A DNA stretch of 37,043 nucleotides from an uncultured Bacteroidota bacterium (GCA_903927185.1 CAIYLW010000025.1:1-37043); one strand, 5' to 3'. Positions 7,852-18,112 are shown, numbered from the stretch's first letter. Program-made: numbers and translations. Notes: generated by a model not told the origin, from the letters alone.

Positions 7852-8173
7852 ATTTAATGTTTATTGTTTATAATTGCTAATGAATATTTTGTTTAAAGTA
7901 TTTTAGATAAATGATTGCTGAAATACTTTCTTTGAGCTTCGCACATCAGACAGAAAGTTATGAAAATAATTCTACTTTAAGTAAATCGAAAAATATAAAG
8001 ATCTAGTGCAAAAGACTATTAAGAAAAACAAGAAGGATTTTAAATAATTATTCCCCCCATCGATATTGATTTCAAGAAATCCCTCATGAAATTAGCATGC
8101 AAGAAAATTTGGGGAATGTATAGAAATCATCGTTGTAGCTAAGGATATTAGTTAAACAAAAATGAAGCTAACA
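7852..8173. other. 322-bp intergenic region with no gene seen
   Basis: It separates the end of the efflux operon (8174) from the start of the TSUP operon (7851), both on the minus strand, so it must hold the promoter for 7851. I found no exact TAnnTTTG box. It contains a 7-bp inverted repeat (8050-8056 with 8111-8117) around a smaller hairpin, without a T-run, so a terminator for the efflux operon is not clear. Confidence 0.4.
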
Positions 8174-9592
8174 TTACTTCCAGCCACCACCTAAACTCCT
8201 GTATAAGGTTACCATGGCTGTGAGCTGCTGCAATTTATCATTAATGCCATTTAGTTGTCCTGCCAGCAGACTTTGCTCTGATGTAAGCACATCGGTATAG
8301 TTGGTAGCAGAGGAATATTTAAGCAACTCTCTGGTGTAGTCAACTGATTTTTGTAAAAAAATAATTTGCTGTGTACGGAGCAACTGTTTATCAACCGCTG
8401 ATTTGTAATTATATAATGCATTGGAAACTTCCTGCCCTGCTATGATTATTTTTTGTTTAAAAGCGGCAAGTGATTCTTCCTGGGCAGCCTGTGCCAATGC
8501 TAGTCTTTGTTTATTCAGACCCTTATTAAATATAGGCTGTAAAATCCCACCTGTAATACCAGCAAAAAAAGAGGCAGGATTAAACAATTGCGCCAAATTG
8601 CCACTTGACAATCCGCTGTTTGCAGTTAGAAAAAGACTGGGATAAAAATAGGTTCTTGCTACATTTTCAACCTCAAAAGATTTGCGAAGTTGTAGCTCAG
8701 CTTCTTGTACATCAGGTCTGTTAGCCAACAACTGCAAAGGTACTCCAGTTGCAAGATGTGTTTTGATAACTTGTTCGTTCAATGTGCTACGAATAACGGA
8801 ATTAGGATTCCTCCCCAATAGCAGACTAATACTATTTTCAGTTTCATGTATATGTTGCTTTAGGTCCGGTATGGTTATTTCTACAGAATACCTATTTGCT
8901 TCACTTTGTACAACAGCTGCACCAGTTACTACATTACTCTCTTTTAATAAACGAACTGCTACTACTTCCTGTATACGATTAGCTACAGTTTTTTCTGTTA
9001 TTTTCAGCTGTTCATCATACGCTAGTAATAAATAGTAATTGGAAGCAATATCAGCAATCAATTGAGTCTGTATAGCATTTCTATAGGCATTACTCTGTAG
9101 CAATGAAGCAAGATTTGCCCGCTTGGCACTGCTTAATTTTCCCCAGATATCTGCTTCCCAAGTAGAAGATAATGATAACTGATAAGCTTCGGGTGGGCCA
9201 GTCTGACTAGAAGGATATTTTTGAAAAGATCCACCTATGTTTAAATCGAATCCCGGCAAAAAAGCAAGTCTGCTTTGTTTAAAATTTGTACTGGCTGCTT
9301 TAATACGGGCGGATGCTATTTTAAGATCTAAATTATTCTGAATGCCTTCCTGTATCAAGGATTCCAATAAGGAATCGCCAAATATTTCTTTCCAGGAAAC
9401 AGCAGCAATATTGGATGTGTCTGTGGATAAAGAATCCCTGTACAACTTGCTGCTAATAATATTGGCAGGTTGCACATAAGGTTTTGTAACCTTACATGCA
9501 ACCATTAGCAGGATAGCGAAAATGATTGATGAGAGAATAATTTTGTTTAATATAAATTTTACTTTCATAGTCTTATACTTTCCTGCTTTCAT
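8174..9592 (-). CDS. RND efflux outer-membrane channel lipoprotein (TolC/OprM, NodT type)
   Basis: This 472-residue outer-membrane factor has a lipoprotein signal (Cys33 in LLMVACK). Two outer-membrane-efflux repeats show the usual helical hairpins; the motifs LADIAxNYYLLLAYDEQL (first half) and LANRPDVQEAELQLRKSFEVENVARTYFYPSLFLTA (second half) are typical of the NodT subfamily. It forms the trimeric channel that lets drugs leave across the outer membrane together with the pump at 9609 and the adaptor at 12768. It starts 16 bases after the pump stop codon; a second in-frame ATG at 9568 would also leave a good signal peptide. It is the last gene of the operon. Confidence 0.93.
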   Translation of the reverse strand: MKAGKYKTMKVKFILNKIILSSIIFAILLMVACKVTKPYVQPANIISSKLYRDSLSTDTSNIAAVSWKEIFGDSLLESLIQEGIQNNLDLKIASARIKAASTNFKQSRLAFLPGFDLNIGGSFQKYPSSQTGPPEAYQLSLSSTWEADIWGKLSSAKRANLASLLQSNAYRNAIQTQLIADIASNYYLLLAYDEQLKITEKTVANRIQEVVAVRLLKESNVVTGAAVVQSEANRYSVEITIPDLKQHIHETENSISLLLGRNPNSVIRSTLNEQVIKTHLATGVPLQLLANRPDVQEAELQLRKSFEVENVARTYFYPSLFLTANSGLSSGNLAQLFNPASFFAGITGGILQPIFNKGLNKQRLALAQAAQEESLAAFKQKIIIAGQEVSNALYNYKSAVDKQLLRTQQIIFLQKSVDYTRELLKYSSATNYTDVLTSEQSLLAGQLNGINDKLQQLTAMVTLYRSLGGGWK

Positions 9593-9608
9593 TCAATTAT
9601 TATTAAAA

Positions 9609-12600
9609 TTAAAGTGGTTCAATAAATTCGCCTTCAGAGGCATATTTTTTTTTGCCCACTTTTTCCTGTAAAGTTTGAAAAATGATGAATAAACCTGGTA
9701 TTATAAAAACACCCAGGATGGTTCCTATTAACATACCCCCAATTGAGCCTGTGCCGATAGAGCGGTTGCCATAAGCACCTGCACCTTTCGCAAACATCAA
9801 TGGCATTAAACCAAATACAAATGCAAATGATGTCATAAGAATAGGGCGAAGCCTGGCTTTTGCACCTTCAATAGCCGATTCTGTAATCCCCATGCCTTTG
9901 CGTCTTCTCTCTAAAGCAAATTCTACAATCAAAATCGCATTCTTGGCCAGTAAGCCAATTAACATGATGAGGGAAATCTGCATATAAATATTATTGCCAA
10001 TGCCAAACATTTTTGCAAATAGATAAACACCTGATAAGCCCACAGGCAAAGAAAGTAATACCGCAAAGGGTAGTATATAACTTTCGTATTGTGCACTTAA
10101 TAACAAATACACAAACACTAAGCTCAAGAAAAATATATAGATAGATTGTGAGCCACTACTTTGTTCTTCTCTGCTGATGCCCGAATATTCATAACCATAA
10201 CCCGCAGGCAATGTTTTTGCAGCCACTTCTTTAATAGCAATTAAAGCCTCTCCTGAACTAAACCCGGGATTGGGAGCACCATTTACAGAGATCGACGTGA
10301 ATAAATTAAACCTGGAAATACTTTCAGGCCCATACACTCTTTTCATATTGATGAACTCTGTGATGGGAGCCATTTTATCGTTAGCTGCTTTTACAAAAAC
10401 TTTATTTAATCCATCTAAGTTTGCCCGGTAATTGGTATCTGCTTGTATTATTACGCGATATTGCTTACCATACTTATTAAAGTTGGAAACATAGTTTCCC
10501 CCATAATAAAATTGCATCGTGCGCAAAATTTCATCAACACCTATTCCCGCTTCTTTTACTTTAGCCGTATTTACACTCATTTCATATTGAGGAAATTTAG
10601 GATTGAATGGTGAGGTAGCATATTGAATTTCAGGTCGCTTGCTTAAAGCCCCTAGGAATTGCTGCGATACCGCATAAAATTCATTAATAGGATGACCACC
10701 CTTATCTTGTAATTGAAAAGAAAATCCACCAGTTCCACCAAATCCAGTAATAGTAGGAAATGATAAAGAAAAGATGGAGGCTTCACGTATGCCGGCCACT
10801 TTTTTGTTCAGTGTTTTAATTACATCCTGATTGCTAACCCCTTTACGTTCATCCCAATGCTTCAGCTGCACGAATACGATACCATAAGAACTTCCGTTTC
10901 CAGCTAAAAAATTAAAGCCGGTAACTCTGAATGCATTTTCAACTTCAGGAATTGAAGTGGCACTATCAGCAACTTGCTTTACAAGCACATTAGTTCTCTC
11001 CATAGAAGATGAAGCAGGGAGAGTTATATTTACAAAAAGTACTCCCATATCTTCATCGGGTACAAAGCTGGAAGGTGTTGTTTTCATTAAGTAATAAAGG
11101 CCTCCAGCAAACATTGCTACCGAACAAATTACTATCCATTTTTTAAGAGAAAGGAATTGGATAGCTCGGGTGTATTTAGATGTTAATGAATCGTAAGCTA
11201 CATTAAAGCCCATTCCGAATTTTTCCAGAAAGTTTTTCTTCTTCGTTTCATCCTGTGTATGTGGCCGCAAAAACAAAGCTGCTAATGCAGGACAAAGTGT
11301 TAAAGCGTTAACTGCAGAAATAACAATCGCCACAGCAAGCGTTACACCAAATTGTTTGTAAAAAACACCCGTAGATCCACTGATAAATGTAACGGGAATA
11401 AACACTGCCGACATAATTAAAGTAATGGATAAAATTGCAGTGGTTATTTCGCTCATAGCATCTATGGCCGCTTGTCTGGGTGAATTATATCCATTCTCCA
11501 GTTTTGCATGTACTGCTTCCACTACCATAATTGCATCATCAACCACAATACCAATAGCAAGTACTAAGGCAAACAAGGTTAACAAGTTTATGCTATAACC
11601 AAAAAGGTATAAAAAGAAGAAAGTACCAGTAATAGAAACTGGTACTGAAATACCATGAATTAAGGTAGATCGCAAGTCCTGCAAGAAAAGAAAAATAACC
11701 AGAAACACAAGTCCAAAGCACTCTAGCAGAGTAATGATTACTTTTTCAATTGATGCATCAAGAAATGTATTTACATCCACAAAAATAGTATAGTGAATAC
11801 CTGGTGGGAATGATTTGCTAGCTTCTTCTATTGCCTTCTTAGATAAATTAATTACATCCCTTGCATTGGATCCAGCAGTTTGGCTTATGGCAATCCCAAT
11901 AGCTGGTTTTCCATTTAATGCACCAACACTATTGTAAGAAAGTGCACCAATTTCTACTCTGGCAATATCACGTAAATGCAGTAATTGTTGGTTATTTTTT
12001 GATTTAATGATAATATTCTCAAACTCTGGAACAGATTGAAGCTTGCCAGTATATCTAATCACATACTGAAAACTCTGATTACCATTTTCCCCAAACTGTC
12101 CTGGAGCTGCTTCTACATTTTGTTCACTCAATGCTGCTGAAACATCTTCAGGTGTAAGGCCATACACAGCCATTACATCTGGCTTAAGCCAGATACGCAT
12201 GCTGTAATCGCGATTGCCAAAAGTATTGGCACTGCCCACACCAGGTACACGCTTAATCTGTGGCAGCAAATTGATACTTGCATAGTTTTGTAGAAAGGTT
12301 TGATCGTATGCAGCATTATCACTCGACAAAGAGAAAATTAATAGCATACTACTTTGCTCCTTTCGAACCGTTACACCCACTTTCACTACTTCCTGCGGCA
12401 ATTGGCTGGTAGCACTTGAAACCAGGTTTTGTACATTAACTGCTGCCTTATCTGGATCAGTACCTACTGCAAAATACACGCTGATAGAAGCACTCCCATT
12501 GTTAGAAGCAGAAGATGTCATATAGGTCATCCCTTCCACCCCATTAATTGCTTCCTCTAGAGGAACTATTACACTTTTCAATACCACATCTGCATTTGCT

Positions 12601-12752
12601 CCTGCATAATTAGCAGATACCTGTATAGTAGGCGGTGCAATATTGGGATATTGTTCAATAGGTAGTTTCACCAAACCTAAAATGCCCAGTAATACTATAA
12701 TAATTGAAATGACCGTACTAAGCACGGGCCTTTCGATGAATTTCTTTATCAT
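9609..12752 (-). CDS. RND multidrug efflux pump (HAE1/AcrB type)
   Basis: At 1047 residues this is full length for the hydrophobe/amphiphile efflux-1 family. It starts with the family-typical FIERPVLSTVISIIIVLLGILG and carries the TM4 proton-relay pair Asp405-Asp406 in GIVVDDAIMVVE. The TM10 lysine is in LLAKNAILIVEFALERR. Two large periplasmic loops flank TM1-2 and TM7-8. It uses the proton gradient to drive lipophilic drugs, detergents or bile-like compounds from the periplasm or inner membrane into the channel encoded at 8174. It starts 15 bases after the adaptor stop. Substrate range cannot be told. No local regulator gene is adjacent. Confidence 0.96.
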   Translation of the reverse strand: MIKKFIERPVLSTVISIIIVLLGILGLVKLPIEQYPNIAPPTIQVSANYAGANADVVLKSVIVPLEEAINGVEGMTYMTSSASNNGSASISVYFAVGTDPDKAAVNVQNLVSSATSQLPQEVVKVGVTVRKEQSSMLLIFSLSSDNAAYDQTFLQNYASINLLPQIKRVPGVGSANTFGNRDYSMRIWLKPDVMAVYGLTPEDVSAALSEQNVEAAPGQFGENGNQSFQYVIRYTGKLQSVPEFENIIIKSKNNQQLLHLRDIARVEIGALSYNSVGALNGKPAIGIAISQTAGSNARDVINLSKKAIEEASKSFPPGIHYTIFVDVNTFLDASIEKVIITLLECFGLVFLVIFLFLQDLRSTLIHGISVPVSITGTFFFLYLFGYSINLLTLFALVLAIGIVVDDAIMVVEAVHAKLENGYNSPRQAAIDAMSEITTAILSITLIMSAVFIPVTFISGSTGVFYKQFGVTLAVAIVISAVNALTLCPALAALFLRPHTQDETKKKNFLEKFGMGFNVAYDSLTSKYTRAIQFLSLKKWIVICSVAMFAGGLYYLMKTTPSSFVPDEDMGVLFVNITLPASSSMERTNVLVKQVADSATSIPEVENAFRVTGFNFLAGNGSSYGIVFVQLKHWDERKGVSNQDVIKTLNKKVAGIREASIFSLSFPTITGFGGTGGFSFQLQDKGGHPINEFYAVSQQFLGALSKRPEIQYATSPFNPKFPQYEMSVNTAKVKEAGIGVDEILRTMQFYYGGNYVSNFNKYGKQYRVIIQADTNYRANLDGLNKVFVKAANDKMAPITEFINMKRVYGPESISRFNLFTSISVNGAPNPGFSSGEALIAIKEVAAKTLPAGYGYEYSGISREEQSSGSQSIYIFFLSLVFVYLLLSAQYESYILPFAVLLSLPVGLSGVYLFAKMFGIGNNIYMQISLIMLIGLLAKNAILIVEFALERRRKGMGITESAIEGAKARLRPILMTSFAFVFGLMPLMFAKGAGAYGNRSIGTGSIGGMLIGTILGVFIIPGLFIIFQTLQEKVGKKKYASEGEFIEPL

Positions 12753-12767
12753 TCTACTTTTTTAGGG

Positions 12768-13958
12768 CTAAGGAAGTTTGGAATAAACACTATCTATTGC
12801 TGCCTGCTTCGGAATAATTTGTTGATTGTCTTTCAGGCCAATCAGCCCTTCAAGAACAATGGTATCGCCTTGCTTCAATCCACTTGTGATAATGAAATAC
12901 TGGCCATTATCTGTTGGGATAGTGGTGATAGCCACGTTAGAAACTTTGTTATCTTTTGTAACAATGTATACCAGTCTTTTATCTTGAAGTTCGTAAGTAG
13001 CACTTTGTGGTATTACTAAGGCAGTATCAATATTTGTTGGAATTCTTAAGGTTGCACTGGCACCACTTCTTATAATACCTAGTGGGTTTGGAAAGATGGC
13101 TTTAAAACTGGCAGAGCCGGTTTCTGTTGCAATTAAACCACTTGCTATTTCAATTTTTCCCCTCACTTGATATTCTGTTCCATCTGCCAGTAGTAATATA
13201 GCTGGTGATAGCTTAGTTAATTTGTCTTGTATAGTTGCACCCGGTGTTACAGCAGAAAATTGCAACAACTGCTTTTCATTCATGGAATAATAAGCATACA
13301 CATTATCAATATTAGAAAGGGTGGTTAATGCTAAAGGATTGCTGCTGTTCACTAAAGCCCCTACTTTGTATGGGATTAGTCCTATAACCCCGTCCTCAGG
13401 GCTGCGTAAAATGGTATATCCCACATTGGTTTGTGCATTGGCAAGTGTGGCTTCTGCCTGTGCAAGTGCCGCTTCTTTGGCTTGAAGGGTATATTCCGCT
13501 TCCTCCAATTCGTATTTGCTAACAATATCTTTTTCTACTAAGGGTTTAACTTTTTCTACATGCATTTTAGCAGCATCAACATTGGCTACTGCACTTTTAA
13601 TGCTGGCAGTAGCTGTAACTACTTCCTGCTCAAACTGAGGGTTACTGATACGGAATAACAGCTGCCCTTTTTTTACGGTAGCACCTTCCTTTACATAAAT
13701 TGCAACTACATAACCATCTACTTTTGGCCTTATTTCAATGATCTGTTGGCCCTGTATGGTTGCCGGAAAATCAAGATTGATTTTGGCCTGACGAAGGCCT
13801 AATTTCATCACTTTATAGTCCTTTGGCTTATCCATTTCAGGACCAAATTCTTTCTCTTTCTTTTCCCCGCAGGAAAACAATCCGATTAAAAAAGAAACCA
13901 ATAAAATCTGCTTTGAATATCCATTGAAAGAATTTGAAGCACAAAAACGTTGTATCAT
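12768..13958 (-). CDS. RND efflux periplasmic adaptor (membrane fusion protein, AcrA type)
   Basis: This 396-residue membrane fusion protein has a lipoprotein signal with Cys30 (GLFSCGEKK). After the signal come the beta-barrel/lipoyl segment (GQQIIEIRPKVDGYVVAIYVKEGATVKKGQLLF), a coiled-coil hairpin rich in Ala and Glu (about 115-175), the second lipoyl half (TILRSPEDGVIG) and the C-terminal beta-barrel and membrane-proximal domains. It bridges the pump at 9609 and the channel at 8174. It is the first gene of the operon, and an AT-rich inverted repeat lies 36-72 bp upstream of its ATG. The length and domain order are normal. Confidence 0.95.
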   Translation of the reverse strand: MIQRFCASNSFNGYSKQILLVSFLIGLFSCGEKKEKEFGPEMDKPKDYKVMKLGLRQAKINLDFPATIQGQQIIEIRPKVDGYVVAIYVKEGATVKKGQLLFRISNPQFEQEVVTATASIKSAVANVDAAKMHVEKVKPLVEKDIVSKYELEEAEYTLQAKEAALAQAEATLANAQTNVGYTILRSPEDGVIGLIPYKVGALVNSSNPLALTTLSNIDNVYAYYSMNEKQLLQFSAVTPGATIQDKLTKLSPAILLLADGTEYQVRGKIEIASGLIATETGSASFKAIFPNPLGIIRSGASATLRIPTNIDTALVIPQSATYELQDKRLVYIVTKDNKVSNVAITTIPTDNGQYFIITSGLKQGDTIVLEGLIGLKDNQQIIPKQAAIDSVYSKLP

Positions 13959-13993
13959 AAGGTAGTTAATGTTTTATAGAGTATCCGGCTAAA

Positions 13994-14030
13994 ATTATTT
14001 AATTAAATTTAATAAGTTGGATTAAATAAT
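13994..14030. promoter_or_regulatory. 10-bp inverted repeat upstream of the efflux operon
   Basis: ATTATTTAAT at 13994-14003 and its exact complement at 14021-14030 are separated by 17 bp, upstream of the adaptor start at 13958. Such spacing could suit a dimeric repressor, but both arms contain only A and T, so chance is a real possibility. Confidence 0.25.
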
Positions 14031-14225
14031 AATTAGACGCAAAGCTCAACTCTCATGCTGAAAGAAAGACATTATAAATTTATGGCAATAGTAGACTATT
14101 ACTTTCATTAATAAAGTTAAGGTTATAATTTTATCAGTAAACTTAACAGCATCCTCAGGTAGACAAAAGGCCCACGATTTTAGGCAATACTTATTTATAA
14201 ATTGACTGGCTTTGGCATGTTATAG

Positions 14226-15005
14226 TTAAGGTGCAATATGATAGTCAATTAATTTGCGTATATCCCAATTGGTATTGGATCCTGAATAGTGATTAAGGTC
14301 ATCATGTAAGAATTCCCAATCAACAAAACCGACTCCTGGTTTTAAGTAACTTTTTTTAGATTCACTTGTTCTATCAGGCCAACCTGACCACCAAGAAAAC
14401 TCATTATAAATGCAATTATCAAAACTATTATTCAATATTGTTATTGATTCGCCTCTTTTTACAATATACGTTTCAACACCCGAGACTAGACTAATGTTTT
14501 GAGTTCCTTCAATTATAGGAACATGGATATAATTCGAAAATTCATTTTTACCTTGTAAATTAAAAGAAGAATTATAATAATAGGCATAATTGATATCTAG
14601 AGTTCCTTTAGTAAGATTTTTTACTTCAAGCATGAATGCATTCACCGTATCGTATCTGGTTCTTGTAATAATATTGTTTTTAATTTCATTTACAGTAACT
14701 ATATATGGAACCTGCCCAATAACGGTTAATAGCTCAATGCTGGAATCAATATTGTATAGCACACAACAAATTGGAAATCCTGGAGGTGTGCCTCTGGCTG
14801 AGTCATTTCTTTGATACTTCCACCAGGTGCCTGTTGTAAAAGAAATAGGCAAACTATCAAGTACTAAAGGAGGATGCAGAAGAAAACTATCAACAAAAGG
14901 AGGAGGTGGCGGAGGAGGTGGTGTTTGTGAACTAATACTATCTTTCTTGCATGAAAAAAGTAGACACAAAATAATTACCCCAATGAAAAGTAATAGCTTT
15001 TTCAT
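14226..15005 (-). CDS. Lipoprotein of unknown function with a poly-proline linker
   Basis: This 259-residue protein has a lipoprotein signal peptide (Cys19 in CLLFSCKK), a short serine-rich tether and eight consecutive prolines at 29-36, then an extracellular domain of about 220 residues. That domain has many beta-strand-like segments and a central SFTTGTWWKYQRNDSARGTPPGF, reminiscent of secreted Bacteroidota proteins that begin with a W-x-Y strand. I do not recognise the family. The proline tract is coded by repeated CC[ACGT] triplets, a possible slippage site. The gene stands alone, with 131 bases to the next minus-strand gene end at 15137 on one side and the efflux operon promoter region on the other. 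Confidence 0.75.
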   Translation of the reverse strand: MKKLLLFIGVIILCLLFSCKKDSISSQTPPPPPPPPFVDSFLLHPPLVLDSLPISFTTGTWWKYQRNDSARGTPPGFPICCVLYNIDSSIELLTVIGQVPYIVTVNEIKNNIITRTRYDTVNAFMLEVKNLTKGTLDINYAYYYNSSFNLQGKNEFSNYIHVPIIEGTQNISLVSGVETYIVKRGESITILNNSFDNCIYNEFSWWSGWPDRTSESKKSYLKPGVGFVDWEFLHDDLNHYSGSNTNWDIRKLIDYHIAP

Positions 15006-15136
15006 TTACTTAGTTTTGAAATAATTGGGTAGGTAGATGCATTATAAAAATAAAAAAAATAAGTGACTTTTATATTAAACATTTTTAGGAATTAATAAAA
15101 TGAATTTGGGAACACTAAATTTCAATTCTTCTATAA

Positions 15137-18112
15137 TTATTGTTTGATCCATTTCAATGTTTGCATCTTTTTATCTTCTCCAAGAAAGCGGATAAAATAA
15201 GTGCCCTTGTTCAAGTGTTGTGTCGTAACCAATTGAAAGGATCCTTTTAACACAGTATATAATTTTCCTTCCTGCAGCATTCTTCCACTTTCATCAATGA
15301 TCTGCCAGTTGAGTTTTTGATAGAATTGATCTGAGCGAAATTGAAACCGATCTAAAGGAGAAGGATTGTTCAATAACAATAACTTGGAATTAAAATTAGG
15401 AACTGATAATGATGAAGGAATTGCCGTTACAATGCCAGGTCTAAATTTCCATAGATCATTGTAAATAATATCAGACCCATTGTAAATTCCCAAACCGCCA
15501 AAAAGCCAAAAAGTGTTATTTTTTTTGTCTGTCCAATAAAATGTTTCAACACGACCACCAGGTTTATTATTTGGATCGTTCAATCCTAATGTTCCATATA
15601 TTCCTGAATTATTTTTTGAACTGTCCCCACTGATCCAAGTCCAGTTTTTTCCATCCCAAGCCCAAAGATCATTTAGGTATCCGTTGACCCCACCTCCACC
15701 GTATAACCAAAAATTCCCTCTACTATCAGTCCAACTTGCGGCTCCTGATCTTTCAGGGGGAAGATTTGTAGCTGCTGAAATTCCTTTATTTCCATAATTC
15801 CCTGTTTGAGGATTTCCATAAAAGCTTCCATAACTGCTTCCACTTAACCAGGTCCAGTTGCTACCATCCCATTTCCAGAGGTCATTATAAACAGGCAGAA
15901 TTACATTTCCATTTGGTGAATTTCGACTTGGTGGTATATACAAACTTGTAATACCTCCAAACAGATACACATTATCGCTACTGTCTTTCCAAATTGATGC
16001 ATTGGCCCTACTGCCTGGGGAATTTGATGGATCTGTTACACCAATTGTTCCGTATACAGCCGGAATGCTATTTATTTTCGTGGAATCTCCTTTCACCCAA
16101 GTCCAATTGGTGCCATCCCATTTCCAAAGGTCGTTCAGGTAAAAGCCACGGTTAAATCCACCATAAAGCCAAAGATTTCCTGCTTTATCTGTCCAGCAAT
16201 TACCTAAATATCTGGCTGTTGGATTATTTGCAGTATCGGGAATACCTTTCTGACCATAAGTTCCGTACCAAGTATTATTATATTTTCCGCCTTTCACCCA
16301 GGTCCAATTAGCACCATCCCATTTCCATAGATCATTGAAAGTACTATTGGTTAAATTGTTATTAAGAGTATCTATACCAAAGCCACCAAAGAGCCAGAAT
16401 ATTCCATTATTGTCATACCAGCTTTGTGCACCGTACCGTGCAGCTGGTATATTAGTTGAGGAAGGAATACCACGTATACCTAAATTACCCAATTGGTTTG
16501 GCTTATCGCTTCCGTTCATCCATGTCCAATTACTTCCGTCCCATTTCCACATATTATTATAAAGGTCAATTGAATAATAACTGTTTCGCCCTTCCCCCGA
16601 AAATAACCATAAATCTCCTTTATTATCCTGCCATGAAACTCCACCATAATGTACACTGGGTTGGTTTGAAGCGGCAGCTATCCCTTTTTCACCAAATGAG
16701 ATTGAGTTTTTACTTGGTGCACCACTTTTCCAGATCCAATTATTGCCATCAAAATACCAAGTATCGTTCAGGTTCCTTGCTGCTATAGCAGTATTAAACA
16801 ATCCAAATCCTCCATATAAAAATAGACCCCCATTTTTATCTTCCCAACTAAGCGCACTTGTTCTGGAGGCTGGGGTATTGTTATTATTCGCAACATTCAA
16901 AACTCCATAATTACCCGATGAATTCTTTAATGTATCACCACGAATCCATGTCCAATTAGTACCATCCCATTTCCATAAAATTTCCATAAGACCACCTAAT
17001 AATGAATTGTCTCCACCAAAAAGGAATAGATTATTTAAACTATCGCTCCAACCATTATATCCTAATCCAGCTTCAGGAACATTATTTGCCCCTGGTATTC
17101 CCATTTGACCAAAAACAGGAGTTTGAGAGGCGGTATCACTTCCACTCATCCAAGTCCAATTGGTCCCATCCCATTTCCAAAGATCATTGGATACCTTTTG
17201 GTCTTTTAAAAAACTGGTATTACCACCAAACATCCAAATTACTCCATTCTTGTCTTTAATTACCGTTGCGTAACTTCTTGCTCCTGGATAATTAAAATTA
17301 GCAGAGATTCCTTTTGTACCATAAATTCCAGAAGTTTGAGCATATATATTACCACGAATCCATGTCCAATTATTTCCATCCCATTTCCAGAGATCATTTA
17401 ATAATCCTATCCTATCATGTAGGACATATACGCTAGAATCTGCATACCCATCTCCACCAAAAAGCCAAAGGTTTCCGATACTATCAGTCCAACCAACCGC
17501 ATGAGATCTTCCACCAGGGGTATTCGTAACACTAGGAAAGTTATTGGCTCCATAATGACCCCAATAATCAGCAGTTTGCCAGTTCACATTATTGGTTCCT
17601 TTAACCCAGGTCCAGTTATTCCCATCCCATTTCCATAGGTCATTAATAGAATTTAATGTACCAGCACCATCATAACTTCCTCCAAATAACCAGAGGTTCC
17701 CATTATTATCAAAGCCACAAATACCAGCTGCCCTACTAGGTGGAATATTAGATGGGCTTGCTATTCCCTGACTTCCAAAATTACCAGCCTGATTGGCAAG
17801 ATTAGATCCTGCCATCCATGTCCAGTAAGTACCATCCCATTTCCATAAATCATTGAGGATTCCTTCTTTCCCAGTTGAATCTTTTCCCTTTCCGCCAAAA
17901 AGCCAGAAGTTACCATTACGATCGGTACAGGTTGTGCTTTCTGATCTTGGCCCAGGATGATTGGTTGCTGCGGCTATTCCTTTTGTGCCATAATTAGTAA
18001 CGGTTTCAGTAATATGATCCCCCGAAACCCATGTCCACTGATTATCTTGAGCATGCAAAGTTGTGCAGCCCAAAAACAAAAGTATCTGCAGAAAGTTTTG
18101 CAGTGGTTTCAT
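15137..18112 (-). CDS. Giant 12-blade kelch-like propeller protein exported by the type IX system
   Basis: From ATG 18112 the protein has 991 residues: a signal peptide (MKPLQNFLQILLFLGCTTLHAQ), twelve tandem repeats of about 60-85 residues, and a C-terminal T9SS sorting domain of about 90 residues (the segment ending QTLKWIKQ). Each repeat carries a D-x-x-G-N-x-W-L-[FY]-G-G strand pair followed by N-D-L-W-K-W-D-G-x-N-W-T-W, the hallmark of kelch/galactose-oxidase blades; repeat 12 loses the second Trp cluster. Twelve blades would make two six-bladed propellers. The protein is probably surface-attached or secreted and binds glycans or proteins; no catalytic residues can be named. A longer frame to 18181 exists, but the signal peptide and promoter position favour 18112. 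Confidence 0.85.
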   Translation of the reverse strand: MKPLQNFLQILLFLGCTTLHAQDNQWTWVSGDHITETVTNYGTKGIAAATNHPGPRSESTTCTDRNGNFWLFGGKGKDSTGKEGILNDLWKWDGTYWTWMAGSNLANQAGNFGSQGIASPSNIPPSRAAGICGFDNNGNLWLFGGSYDGAGTLNSINDLWKWDGNNWTWVKGTNNVNWQTADYWGHYGANNFPSVTNTPGGRSHAVGWTDSIGNLWLFGGDGYADSSVYVLHDRIGLLNDLWKWDGNNWTWIRGNIYAQTSGIYGTKGISANFNYPGARSYATVIKDKNGVIWMFGGNTSFLKDQKVSNDLWKWDGTNWTWMSGSDTASQTPVFGQMGIPGANNVPEAGLGYNGWSDSLNNLFLFGGDNSLLGGLMEILWKWDGTNWTWIRGDTLKNSSGNYGVLNVANNNNTPASRTSALSWEDKNGGLFLYGGFGLFNTAIAARNLNDTWYFDGNNWIWKSGAPSKNSISFGEKGIAAASNQPSVHYGGVSWQDNKGDLWLFSGEGRNSYYSIDLYNNMWKWDGSNWTWMNGSDKPNQLGNLGIRGIPSSTNIPAARYGAQSWYDNNGIFWLFGGFGIDTLNNNLTNSTFNDLWKWDGANWTWVKGGKYNNTWYGTYGQKGIPDTANNPTARYLGNCWTDKAGNLWLYGGFNRGFYLNDLWKWDGTNWTWVKGDSTKINSIPAVYGTIGVTDPSNSPGSRANASIWKDSSDNVYLFGGITSLYIPPSRNSPNGNVILPVYNDLWKWDGSNWTWLSGSSYGSFYGNPQTGNYGNKGISAATNLPPERSGAASWTDSRGNFWLYGGGGVNGYLNDLWAWDGKNWTWISGDSSKNNSGIYGTLGLNDPNNKPGGRVETFYWTDKKNNTFWLFGGLGIYNGSDIIYNDLWKFRPGIVTAIPSSLSVPNFNSKLLLLNNPSPLDRFQFRSDQFYQKLNWQIIDESGRMLQEGKLYTVLKGSFQLVTTQHLNKGTYFIRFLGEDKKMQTLKWIKQ

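Noticed and set aside
8050..8117. 7-bp inverted repeat with inner hairpin downstream of the efflux operon
   Set aside because: The loop is over 50 bases and there is no T-run on the minus strand, so it is not a convincing terminator.
14827..15024. Plus-strand frame with a run of glycines
   Set aside because: It is the antisense shadow of the poly-proline lipoprotein gene.
16335..17259. Several plus-strand frames inside the kelch-like gene
   Set aside because: They arise opposite the repeated W-K-W-D-G blades and have no independent coding signs.
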